The notes under the pieces: model-generated
Told to the model about the DNA's origin: nothing
Databases searched by the model: none
The model's input: only the letters and a program-made list of their open reading frames with translations
Position numbers and translations under genes: made by a program
In this document: positions 44,172-54,977 of the stretch, piece after piece
Position numbering within the stretch: position 1 is the first letter of the stretch
Layout of the letters: each line of letters begins with the position of its first letter
Source of the DNA: Bisporella sp. PMI_857
Lineage: Eukaryota; Ascomycota; Leotiomycetes; Helotiales; Helotiaceae
Length of the DNA: 64,000 nucleotides
Assembly (NCBI GenBank): GCA_021307315.1
Contig: JAJSPD010000109.1
Coordinates: 1 to 64,000 of the forward strand
Reading direction: 5' to 3'

Positions 44172-44925
44172 ATGGAAAAACAAGACAGTGTCGACCACAC
44201 AGTTGATGTGCCAATGGGCGTAGCATATTTTCGAGAAAATCGAAAAGCACCCGTCCGTATACTAGTATCTACCGCAACTCATCTTGTGCCTGGCAACAGT
44301 TTTATTGAAAGGATCAGACTCTTACAAAACTTTATCAGCCAATACCACTGGGGATGTGATTTTAAAAAAGGCGATCGTTTTGAATCATATAATGCTGAGT
44401 TTGATTTCGACAACCGCGCTTACTACTTTGTTCTTGACTATGGTCAATCCCCCGATAGTAATGATGATAAGGTACCAATACTATGGTATCGGTGGACAGG
44501 TACCTCACTGCAAATGCTCTAAATATCATTTTGTTGCTTAACTAACATAACAAAGCATACGCGTTATCCAAGAGCTTCCATCTCGTATACAAAAGAAATT
44601 GAAAACATACCCATTTACACCCCCTACACCCATAGCGAGACCGCGGTGCCAGCTTGATGCTGTTCAGAGACGCGAAGATATCTGTGCAAAACTTCGCTAT
44701 AATATAAGGATTTTAAGTCAAACTTTTGACTTCTTAAAGGAGAATATGGAACATTTGGCATGGCTGGAACGCAATCTCGAGTCTGCGCTTTGGCTAAAGT
44801 TCAAGTCACTCAAAGCTATATATGACAAGTTTGAAAGCCCAGTTGCTCGCGGGATAATTACGTTGGTTCCAGCTCAAACCGGTCCAGGGAAGGGAGAGAA
44901 ACCCAAAGATTGTACGGAAAGGTAA
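44172..44925 (+). CDS. hypothetical protein, two exons
   Basis: The first exon starts at ATG 44172 (MEKQDSVDHTVDVPMGVAYF..) and runs to about 44490-44510. A GT..AG intron with a CTAAC branch site (near 44560) ends at about 44565, and the second exon is open to 44925, about 225 residues in all. The best frame match uses a GTGGAC donor after WYR, which is weak. The protein is mixed, with a coiled-coil-like second half (residues about 140-190). No family was recognised. Confidence 0.45.
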
Positions 44926-45600
44926 AACTGCCTGGGTTACTCGTATATGGCACCAGAAGAATTCCAATATTTCTACTTTCATTGAAAAACGCCTCCTACA
45001 CTTATAAGCGGTGACCCTATGTGAAGAGTGCGGCGTGGAATGTGAGAGAACGTGTGCGACTAGCCATGCCGAACGTCTTTGTGTTCATGATGGCTAGCTG
45101 CGTTGGCGATGATACTTACCCTTCCCCAATGCCTTATCCGGCTCACATCTTAATCAAGCCATATCACCAATCTATTTGCCTATTAAACCTCGCATTGCAC
45201 TTCCCTCGGATAAAAAGAACCGTAGGCCTGACTGGGTGCTAATCGCAAGCAAACAGGTCGGTGGTGGGAACCCTAGGCCTCCAGACAAGCGGCAGCTAGG
45301 CAAAAGGCAAGGGGCGTTCCAAAATATTGCTTTTTTCGATATAGAAATTATATTACTAATGTAAGACGTTAGCCTGCTTATGGCTGGGGGGAGTCTAAAG
45401 AGCAGCTGCGCCTATACGCGCCGTATGCGACTATTACAGGAACACACAGTTGCTTGGGCTGGAATTATTTATGATGGTGAGACTAAAAGCCGTTTGTTTG
45501 GGTGTAGCAGTCACAATGCAGTTGATGTTCAGCTAGGGGTGTTAGGATAGAGTGTGTGTTGTATAACCTTCGTGAGGATATAAAGGAGACCTACACGCCC
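44926..45600. other. intergenic, nothing recognised
   Basis: Only short frames. The end contains a direct repeat GTCCTCCAAGCTTCA (45613 and 45631) in the likely leader of the next gene. Confidence 0.4.
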
Positions 45601-45663
45601 GAGCTCTCATCAGTCCTCCAAGCTTCACCAGTCCTCCAAGCTTCATCAGTTCCAAGTCTCATA

Positions 45664-46229
45664 ATGAATAACAACCTTTACCCATGTAAGCCGATATTGC
45701 TGCCCATGAGAGTCATATATTAATCCTTCGTGTTCTACGGCATACAATGAGCTCCAGAGACTAGCGAAGAGAATACCGCCACCACCACTGTCGACGTCAC
45801 TATCGAGAAAACAGGGACGGCGGCGGCTCGCATCACGAGTCTGGCTCTAGCTCCGAGCTTTCCTCCAGAAATCATTCAGACAGCTCCGGAGACGACTCAG
45901 GCGGTAGCTTTGGAAGCGGCGCTGACCAGCGCAAGGCCCATTCAAATCCAACTTGTGAGCTTTGCAGAGGAACAGGAGAGGTGTGGAAGCAGGATGTGAT
46001 GCCCAAGCCAAAGGCTTGTCCAACGTGTTGGGGGGAGCCAAACTTCATCAGTAAAACCGCCGAAGAGACTTGCCAACAATGCAATGGTAATGGATGCAAT
46101 AGATGCAGTTGGTGGGGTCGCGTACGAGTTAATTATCCTTGCAACGAGTGCAAAGGATATGGTGCCGTCACGCGTATAGTAGCTAGTAAACAGTTGGCGG
46201 AATGCTCGTGCGCCAGTAGAGCCGATTAA
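45664..46229 (+). CDS. DnaJ-type zinc-finger protein without a J domain
   Basis: A start at 45664 (MNNNLYP) with an intron beginning GTAAGCC is proposed; the acceptor (near 45763) is uncertain. The following exon encodes a Ser/Gly/His-rich stretch and then the DnaJ central zinc-finger pattern: CELCRGTG, CPTCWGEP, CQQCNGNGCNRC and CNECKGYG, ending 21 residues later. In Hsp40 co-chaperones these four motifs bind two zinc ions and help hold unfolded clients. No J domain (HPD) is present, so it cannot stimulate Hsp70 in the usual way. It sits 170 bases upstream of a gene that ends in a DnaJ C-terminal domain. Confidence 0.65.
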
Positions 46230-46400
46230 GACACGATTAGCTGCCCATAAACTTCTTTTTTGCGTCTCGACTTCTACCCAGCTAGAGAGCCTGAGCGTGC
46301 TGAGCTAAGCCTCACAGCATTGCAAGCTTCCGTCGATATCTGACGGATTCCTGTTGAGGGAGCAAGTCCAGCAGACTGTGTATATACCACCGCCGCCTCA

Positions 46401-49252
46401 ATGTCCTTTGGCTTCTCCATTGGAGATATCTTTGTTGTGGGCCAGTTCGCATAGTCGGTATACAAATCATGTAAGCGCCATTCAGAGGTCAGGTCACTGT
46501 GGAGAACAGAACTGATTGCAGTGAAATTGTAGGCAAAGGAGCCGGTGAGGCATTTGCAGAGGTCTCTCATGAAGGTAAATCATTTGCCAGGGTCGCACAT
46601 CCTCTCGTAGAAGTGGCATGCTAATGCCTTTTCTACGATAGTCATTTCGCTCCACGCCACGATAAAAGAACTTGAAGATGAAATCCAAAACCCAGATTCA
46701 ATATTTAATCGAACCGGCGCTGGGAAAAAGAAAGAGCTGGGCGTACTGGTGCACAACTGCAATGGGGTTCTTCAACAGTTGAACAAGCTCCTCATAAAAT
46801 ACAAGTCCTTGGGGACGGGAAGCAAGCGAGCCTAGGACAGGTTAAGATGGGGCAAGGAGAACGTGGCGGAAATAAGGGAAGAAATCATGAGCCATTCTTC
46901 ATCATTGGCTCTATTCTTGACGACTCTAAGTACCAGATCTTTAGGTCGGATTGGGAAGAAGCTGGATCAATTGATTGAGGACGTGAGGGCTGGAAGAAGA
47001 GAGGAGACTGTTCTCACGATGGCTGATAATGACGAGGATGAAGCTGAAATACAGTGGAATTTATGGAAAAGCGAGCTAGTTGATGATGGCTTTACCAAGG
47101 TGGAGCTCGAAGCCAATAAGCACTGGATCAAAGCTAGATTGGTAGGGCTTATCGAGAGTGGAGGTTTACATGAAGAACCGTTACCAGAAAAGGGAAAGGC
47201 CAGCAAATCTAGCCCTCAAAATCAAAAGACTAGCAACATCTCGCAGAACTTGAAGAATCCCATTCCTGTGTACCTTTAACGAAAAATCAAAACTTGCAAC
47301 CTTTCGTCGAGGATGCGGAAGACGAAGGAGAAGATGATGATGAAATTATAGGGGATGAGACATTCGATTCGCAAGAAAGTAGGCATCCCGGATCAAAAGG
47401 CCCCTCCCGAGAAGAGGCAGCTCAGGAGGATCAAGGAGAGAAGTCCAACCAAGACTTTCCATCCCAACAGACCGAAAAATCTGACATGTCTGATTCTAGC
47501 GACGATACTTTTTTACCATCGGACTTGATCTCAAATATCGGTATTAATATCGCGGAGACTCGTTCAATTTTAGACACTCGAACGGCCCGGCCCCTACTCT
47601 CCACAACCTAGAAAAGGTCACGCCACGAGGGCAAAACAGACCCACCACCAAATCTACGCCAATATAGTTCTAATCAAGGACCTCCACCTTCGCCTCCACC
47701 GCCGCCACCGCTCCAGGGGAGTCAGGAAACGGGACAAAGACGGCTTCCGTTGGCTTCAACTATGACAGCGGTGGTGACCAAGACTTTCGTAATGAATTCA
47801 ATACTGGTGGTGATTCTGAAAATAAAACTAAGACCAGACGCAGGCAGGCAAGAACCTCGGCGGACAGTCCTGGTAAGCCGGAATCGGAATACGTTGAGCA
47901 GCCTAAATATCGGGTACGACATGAACCGCCAGAAATGGCACAACCAGCAGAAAACCACTATTCCGGTGCTCCGCGGCGCGAGAGATCCTACCATGAGTTA
48001 AAATATAATAAGTCTTCCCGCGATTATAAGTCAAATGAAGCGAACCAAACTTTGCCACGAAAAGATCCGCCATCAGATGATGATTACTCTGACTCTGACC
48101 CATCAGACGTGGGGAGGCCATATAGCAGCGGGGTGTTCGAAGAACCCCTCCAGGCCGACCACTGGATTGAGAAGGATCCTATATTTGACTCCAGCCGTGT
48201 TCACAACTTACGCTCTCGACCTCTTGACCCTTATATTGACCGGAGGTATGATCGTTTTCTCGACCATATAGGTAGGCGTTACATCGATCCAAGGGACGAT
48301 CGATCCATTGACCCGAGGGCCAGTCGAGGTACATCAACTCCAACTCGTGATCCAAGATATTTTGTCTCAGGAAACAAACAGGCCTCAAATTATCCTCCTA
48401 GACCAGGATCATTTGATGGGTACCTACCTACGAATACAATCCCCACTGACCCAGATAGATCGAGTGCCTATGGGTTTCCAACTGGATCTGAGTCTGGTAG
48501 GGGGTTTTCATTATCGAATCCGGAGGAAATATTTTCCGAATTTATTCGTGGCCAGGCCGGCATGGAAAATACTAATGGTTCGAATGATGACTTCGCCAAT
48601 TTTGGACCTGATACGGGAAGAAGGGGTCCCATTCCTCGGCCTCTACTCCTGAGGCCGCGACTATTGAACGGCCCCTTCCGTTAACTCTTGGGGAGGTCTT
48701 CAAAGGTACGCATAAAAAATTTAAGATCAAAAGGAAAGCCATTCACCCAACCACCGTAAAGAGGGTAACTCAAGACAAAATCTTGGAGATGGACATTAAA
48801 CCTGGCGTTAAGAATGGCTCAAAGATCAAATTCAAAGGCGTTGGCGACCAAGAAGAAGCCGGGCGGCAAGATTTGCATTTTATCATTGAAGAAGTCAGTA
48901 TTTAAATTCAGAATGGCCACCCTGCAATTACTGACACCATCTCATTGTAGAAACCTCATCCGCTATTCACTAGAGATGGCGACGATCTCCATCAAACTGT
49001 GGAACTCGATTTTCGTTAGTCGCTCTGTGGTTGGAAGCGTGCTATCACTACAATTGACGGCAAGCAATTGAACATCGAAAAGCAGGGTCCGACACAACCC
49101 GGATCTTGTGAAAAGTACCCGAACCTAGGCTTGCCTCTACCTGAGGCTTCAATAAAAGGAGTGATTTCATAGTCACTTGTGCGGTCAAGTACCCGGCCTC
49201 CTTGACACCAGAGCAGAGGTCAAGATTAAATGAAATTTTTGGCTGGACCTGA
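46401..49252 (+). pseudogene. broken gene: fungal NLR-type N-terminus joined to DnaJ C-terminal domain
   Basis: Exons 46401-46470, 46533-46574 and from 46642 can be joined by normal introns. The first 220 residues (FSIGDIFVVGQFA, GEAFAEVSHE, TIKELEDEIQNPDSIFNRTG, GRIGKKLDQLIEDVRAGRRE) match the N-terminal domain of many fungal NLR-like proteins. A long acidic, Pro-rich and Arg/Asp/Ser-rich middle follows. Then comes a Gly/Phe-region-like segment (NPEEIFSEFIRGQAGM, 48510-48570) and a DnaJ C-terminal domain (PLPLTLGEVFKGTHKKFKI, IKFKGVGDQEEAGRQDLHFI; an intron 48900-48949; then to FGWT at 49252). TAG codons occur at 46451-46453 and about 46832 (both where Trp is expected) and near 49038. Frame changes occur near 47270, 47735, 48630 and 49158. 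No J domain is visible. Confidence 0.72.
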
Positions 49253-49560
49253 GATAAGGTATGTTGGGTATGCCGAGTTCAAAGAACAGCAATTTCTTTT
49301 TCTCGTATTGAATATATCTCGTTGAGAAGCTTCTTAATGGGATCGGTTGGGAGTAAATAAGTGGTTGGCGCGCAAAATCGACCACTGCGCCTAGTATATT
49401 AAGGGAGCATACCTCCCGCCAACTCTCTCCTTCTCTCTCTAGGTTAGTATTCTCGTAATACATGCCGTTCTACGAGTACTCCCTTATAATCTTCTCGTGA
49501 GGTGTCAAACAAATCCCTTTCTTTCCTTTCTGCTCTCTAAAACTATACCCGTAGCTTAAA

Positions 49561-50350
49561 ATGGATGCAAAGTATTGCAACATTTGCCCTCAAAAGCTCC
49601 CACTCTCCTTCTTTCTAAAAGATACTATATCTTGCTATCCTTGTAGAAAGCGGTGAAAGGAGAACTACGATACTTTTAAACCGACTCGCGACAGACCTTC
49701 CAGACCTACCACAGCCTCTACGAATCCTAACCCCTCCGTTACAGTCCGTAGCTCCTGCTCCTCCAAGAACCTGCTCCCGCGAACGGGGGAGTCCTTCCTA
49801 CGACCGGATGGGACTTAATTCAAGGGTTTCATCAGTATATAGATACAATACGGATAGAGAAGTGTTCGCGCTGCAATGAGCGTTGGTTTGATATACGGCT
49901 AAAGGATCACGTTTGCCACGGGTGCATTCTACGAGACAAAGGCCGGGATATGTATTTTTTTAATGTCTTCAGAGAATAATATGGACCCAGGAGAGGTTGT
50001 GGACTAGCTTCCGGCCCTCATGCTGGTCGAGGAGATGGTAATGGCTCGGTCTCATGTGGGTTGATTCTATATTGTCAGCTATGTACTTGAGCTCCTTAGC
50101 GATATAAGCGGGCTTTTTAATCGTGATGGGTTGGTATATGGCTACAACCAAAGCCAGTATCCGCTTACAGAGATCAGCATCTTCTAAGTCACTTATCTGC
50201 TACACCACCCGCCCGTAAAGAGAGTCCAGGATAGGGGGAAACGTGTAATTTAACTTCCTCAGCACGCTCCACTGTGGAATATCTTCAAGATTCTGGCAAA
50301 CCAACGCTATCCACAGGAAGTGTCGTTTGAATTTGACGCTAGATGCTCCA
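49561..50350 (+). pseudogene. Helitron-associated (DUF6570-like) protein relic
   Basis: Starting at ATG 49561 (MDAKYCNICPQKLPLSFF), pieces in different frames resemble the region upstream of Helitron helicases: a zinc-finger-like C-x2-C..W-F..C-x2-C at 49855-49935 (CSRCNERWF, VCHGCILRDKGRDM), then, after a frame change in a run of T, ENNMDPGEV and LPAL-x-L-V-E-E-M-x-x-A-R-S-H-V at 49973-50056. In intact relatives the M-D-P-G and E-E-M-L-I-A-R motifs occur in this order. No helicase or Rep domain is visible. It starts about 300 bases after the DnaJ-type pseudogene. Dead mobile-element debris. Confidence 0.5.
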
Positions 50351-51614
50351 GCAGGGCATCTAGCGTTCTGTTGCCGTACTTCTTCCTCTGGGCAAGCTGA
50401 GGCGCCGTTCACGAAGAGCGCGAAGGCTCGCGAGGTCAGTGCTATGGGGTCGATTGTCGTGGGAGAGCACCGGCGAATTCGAGCATCGCACATGGACATG
50501 GATGAGTATGGTAATGCGGGGCGGGGAAATGGTCTGGGAAGGGTGGGGAGGGTACAGGTGGGGCGGACACTGGTGGGTTCTTATGCGTGTGGGAGCCATG
50601 GGTTGCGGCGTAGTTGGTGAAGAGCACTGGATGCATGGTGCGTCAAATGGTGGTGAGCGCCATTTCCTTCCCCATTCCTGAAAGGCGTCGCTTAAGCAAA
50701 GACAGCTCTATCGTTGCCATTCTCACTCTTTTAAAAGTGTCGGGACGCTCTGGGTCTACTGGCAAGAATGCAAGTTAGGCAGACCGTGTCTCATCATTGG
50801 CAATCCCCATAAGTAGAGTATCTTTAATCAATTCGCCGTCAACCGAACAATCGTAATGCCATTTGTAAGGTGGAGTTATGTTCAGTATCTCGCTTGTCAT
50901 GTCATCTGTTCGTTGAAGCGACAATGCTCTCTGGTAGCAACAGGGCTGCTCCAGATCGCTTATCCCTCTCGAATATCGTTCCATCAAGCTCATAGTTTCA
51001 ACCAGGACTAATTTCTCGGCCGCACGCAGACATCATCCCTGAGTTGATTTCACCTAATGGATCGCTACCTACCGGTATGGTCGAAACAGAGATAACACAA
51101 GCCTTTTCTTCCGTGGCCATCGAAGAGCCAGACCAGTACATCTCCCGATCTCTTGATTCTATGGCTTGCCTGCCTGCATCTGTTGGTTAGTAATTGGACG
51201 CCCACGACAAACTTGGCGCGCGATATGGAACAAGCCTGCCGTTCCTTCTTTATGGTGCATAGAAAATGGTACAACATGGTGTCTCCCATAGTCCAGCGTA
51301 GTATGCGCAGCCTCGTTCAGCTTGGAAGAGTTTTGCGATGCTTTGGATGGCAGGGAATATATCCTTGTTGTATGATAGCGAGCAAAGGCAATAACATTTG
51401 ACAATTTGGCGCCATCGATGCTGTGGAGATTGCACTGAAATTTTTTCCTCCATCTACCCCCTGTTGGGAGCAGTACCAACCTTCATCAACTCTATCTTGG
51501 AGAATTTACTGGGCGTATAATTATCACTTTCACACTTTCCCTTGCTTAGACATTCCCAATACAGCTCACAGCGAAGTGAACAACGGGTGGCGATAAGAGA
51601 CGCTCCTGAAAGGT
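50351..51614. other. gene-free or decayed DNA
   Basis: No convincing gene. On the minus strand at 51000-50700 a segment (SRGISDLEQPCCYQRALSL, then LAFLPVDPERP after a stop) may be the end of a decayed HET-like or other gene, but it is too short to name. Confidence 0.35.
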
Positions 51615-51766
51615 ACACGCTCTTGTATATAAAGCACTGCTTTCCTTCTTTTCTTCTGTCTGTAGCTTATTCTCTTCGTTATAACAATTGACAGTCGTTC
51701 ACACTTTTGAGTCCCTCTTCGTGAGATCTACGGATCGAGATCCCTGTTCGTCTTGAGTTGTTACAC
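51615..51766 (-). repeat. partial LTR of family A, reverse orientation
   Basis: Reverse complement of the first 150 bases of the Ty3/gypsy LTR: the minus strand starts at 51766 with TGTAACAACTCAAGACGAAC and stays alignable to the TGCTTTATATACA segment near 51625. The other end is missing. Confidence 0.75.
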
Positions 51767-51805
51767 AAACCACCTTTCCAGGCTTATAGGACCGTGTTCA
51801 TGACA
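51767..51805. repeat. tail of a family B LTR
   Basis: ACCTTTCCAGGCTTATAGGA and the following CCGTGTTCATGACA match the last 40 bases of 12938-13120. The family A fragment adjoins it, so one LTR has probably inserted into, or recombined with, the other. Confidence 0.55.
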
Positions 51806-52214
51806 TCGCGCCGCCAATTTCCGGCAGCCATGACGCACTATTCGACCATAGCTCTCTTGAAAATCCAGATATCTCTCATCTAATAAAGCGTTTATTGCGC
51901 CTTGGCATATGAAGGATGCAACTAAATGCAAATCCATCATTTGATTTGACTCCTGTTTCGAACTTGTTATCCAGAATACAGCAACTAATGTTAGTATCTG
52001 ATCCTATCCTCTCTTCTAATTCAAATCCTATCGGGAAGATTTACGCGTCGTGGTACTAGGGTAGTACTGCGATGACCTAGTGGCTTCGCGAAAATGATAT
52101 CCTAAGGCATCGGAGGACCGTGGAGCGTATGGATCTTTTATGCCTTTTTGGTGATTTATTACTTCAACTGACCCACGCGTAGTCGCAGTAAGGTACTTTT
52201 GATCTGGATGATTG

Positions 52215-54473
52215 TTAGCCGTATATTGGCGATAGACCATACCAAGGCTTACTATTAGCTGGTACTCTGTATCGAAGATTCGAGGCAGAAGGAGTCTCGC
52301 TTTGCCTGGATTCCTTGCCCTTAGGTGCTTTCGATAGGTCGCTTACTTCTTCATCCGCCGGCAGATCCGAGCTATTTTTCCGGTCATCTATCGCCTTTGC
52401 CTTGTTTTTTGTTCGTTGCAGCATTGACTGAAGTATCGGATCGTTCTCAAGACTCTCTGTCGATTTCCGGGACGCGAGCTTATCAAAATTCCAGCTAGCC
52501 ATCCAGGCATCCTTGTGACTTAAATCTAACTCAAGGTGAGCATTTCCTAGAAAATTTGTGGAATTGGTTTCAGTCAGCTGAGGTTTCCAATGGTCCCAGA
52601 AGTGTTCTGTTCCAAGTGCAACCATGTCCTCGTCATCCTCCAGATTCTTAACCGTACTCCTGCTCTGCGGCCGTGAAGCGTCAACACTATCCTTTCCACT
52701 TTCAGCGTTGTCTGGTATCTCGTCTTGGTGGCTTGGAAGGGACTTGAGGGCGAGGGATCTCAAATGTCCGGTGATGTGATCCTCCAGACGACCATCGACC
52801 TCGGTCTCATCTTTGCCACACAAGGGGCATGATAGAAACAGCTTCACCATCTTGCGAGTGTTCCTGTTTGCCAAGGTGCGAAGTTGGGTGTCGCTGAGTT
52901 TGGTATTATGGACTTCCCGCATGTGTTGGATGTACTCTTCACGGGTCGAAAATGGACCTAGCTCGCGGTGAGAGGAGCAGCGCCATCGCTGACTGTGCTG
53001 ATGTAAATGGCTGAGCCATCCATCGCTGTGACTATAGAGCTCGTCCGCTTGGTCGCAGTCCTCACAGAGGCACACATAGGGGTCTAGGTCATTCTTGACG
53101 TGATTTCTTGAAGTCTAATCAGTAGTGTGCTACGACGGCAAGAACTTTGCAGGTATGGTAATTTTTCGTTGCGAGCTAGATAATTACTCACTGCCACTTT
53201 CGCTCGTCGAACACCTCTTCAGCTGGTAGAGCGTAAAGGCAATAAGGACAGGTGATCTCTCCTATTGCCTGGAGGTCTGACTTCAGAGTGTCTTTGAGCT
53301 TTGCCTCTATGGAGGCTATGTCTTACGTTACCTTGTCAGCAACACTCAGCCTGGGTGGTGGGTGCTTACAGGAGTCCTTCGTGGCACATAATTCCAGTTC
53401 ATCAAGCACAGTCTGGTGAACAGCTAACCGCTGTGACTTAAGTTGTTCGTACTTTCGTTTGGCAGCGAGCCCAGGGGCGGGTGGGAAATTGAGAGCTTCA
53501 TGGTTGCCCAAGGCGACTGTCTTGCTTGCTGAAATAACGGATGGACTTGATGCGGCCGTTTTGAACTTTTCGGGGAGTAAAGTTGTTGCGCTTTTGATCT
53601 GGGAGGGTACAACTGTGGTCGCTGCCACGGCAACAACCTGACCATCATCCTGTTGTGGATTGCCTTGCGCTAAGGGAACCGTTGGTCGAGCAGCTGGCAA
53701 TATAATAGACGCCTTGAGCACTTCTTTTTGTGGCCGGGGAGCCATCTTCCCTTGACGATGTCTTCTGTATAGAATTCGTTTCCGTCGAAGGAGCATTGCG
53801 CAGGCGAGTCTCTCTTGGATAGTGTTGCTGATGTTGGGAAACCGATCACGGATGTAACGTTCAAAATGACCGAGCAAGAGTGGCTCTACGTCATAGCCGT
53901 CGTCGTCTTTAATCCGGAAATCGCTTGCTTTAAGAATTTGAGCTTCTTTGCTGGCTCTTTGAATTGTGTTCGACATCTTGTTTAAACGACTGATCTCAGT
54001 CGCAATATCTCCAAAACACCGTTCCAACGCTTCTCTTGGAATACCCAGAGTATTCGTTGCTGGGGACTCGACAATGATATCAAGGACGTCCGAGTCTGTG
54101 TGGACGTTAAATTGACTTGTCCAATTTTGGAGGCGAGAGGCCGGCACAAACTGAGGCCATGAACTGCAACGAAGGGGCGAGACCTACAAGTTCGAATGCG
54201 GTAGTTCAGTGACTCCAGCAGACCAGTGACAACACTATGCACCTCCGGGGCATATCGGAGCCGATGATCCATCGATGCTCGCCCAAGAGCAAAAACTCCG
54301 ATGCCCGTAGTCCAGGTGGAGAACCTCGCGACTTGGTCCTCTACCATTGAGAGCTCCCGGGGATGGACGGACGAGGCACGGAGGAGGCATTGTTGAAACG
54401 ATTCCAGGCACTGGTTAGCGGAGGCAGCAACGGTTGATCGCTTTGGCTCTGAGGCCGTGTCAGCGTCAGTCAT
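52215..54473 (-). CDS. C2H2-type zinc-finger protein, possibly frameshifted
   Basis: The start at 54473 gives MTDADTASEPKRSTVAASAN and a helical domain (CLESFQQCLLRASSVHPREL). Exon ends at 53370, then 53315-53192 and 53106-52215, with good GT..AG introns. The zinc-finger part spans the last two joins: EITCPYCLYALPAEEVFDER, then CLCEDCD..H..H, the WRCSSH..H..H and CPLCGKDE..H fingers, followed by an acidic, low-complexity tail. Fungal proteins with this layout are nuclear or cytosolic proteins of unknown function, often near NLR genes. Between about 54190 and 54150 the frame must change without room for an intron (from YRIRTC to PASRLQNWTSQF), so the gene may carry a one-base lesion. Confidence 0.75.
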
Positions 54474-54977
54474 GGCGGCGAGTCTGTAAAGCGATCGAAT
54501 GAGTGTTCATATATCGGCTGCTTGTCACCATAGATGGAGAATGGAGCAGGTTGATGTTGGCGTGCGTCTGTATCAGGCACCAAGGCAAGAATCTCGCACG
54601 CTGCACCTTGGGTCGTCTGTAATTGGTGGGGCTAATAAACGGTGTTGCCATGCCTACTGAAAGAATGCCGCAGAACAATTAAAGAACTAAAGAGCCTTGT
54701 AAGTCTTTTATTCTAAACAAGAATGAATTTTGCTGTAAGTATCAGAGAGAATCTTTCTAAAATTTTAATAGCCGGAGCTGGTTGCTATATGACACCGAAT
54801 TATCCAGTATGTTGGGAACTAATGTGTTTTGTTTATTAAAGACAACTTCAGGCGGCTATGTCCCACTTTGTCTCAGCCGCGTCAGCTGAAGATCCCCCCA
54901 TGGATGTTCACGATCCCAGACTTCGTCGAGCGGTATTCGAGAAGGTGTCGTCGTGACTACAGTCGAAGGCTAGTAGG
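54474..54977. other. divergent promoter region
   Basis: About 500 bases between the divergent C2H2 and DUF7580-subtilase genes. Nothing else was recognised. Confidence 0.5.

Noticed and set aside
49168..49507. A possible LTR between 49168 and 49507
   Set aside because: The left part is the coding end of the DnaJ C-terminal domain, so it cannot be an LTR start; only a short LTR-like motif (TTAGTATTCTCGTAAT) remains near 49443.
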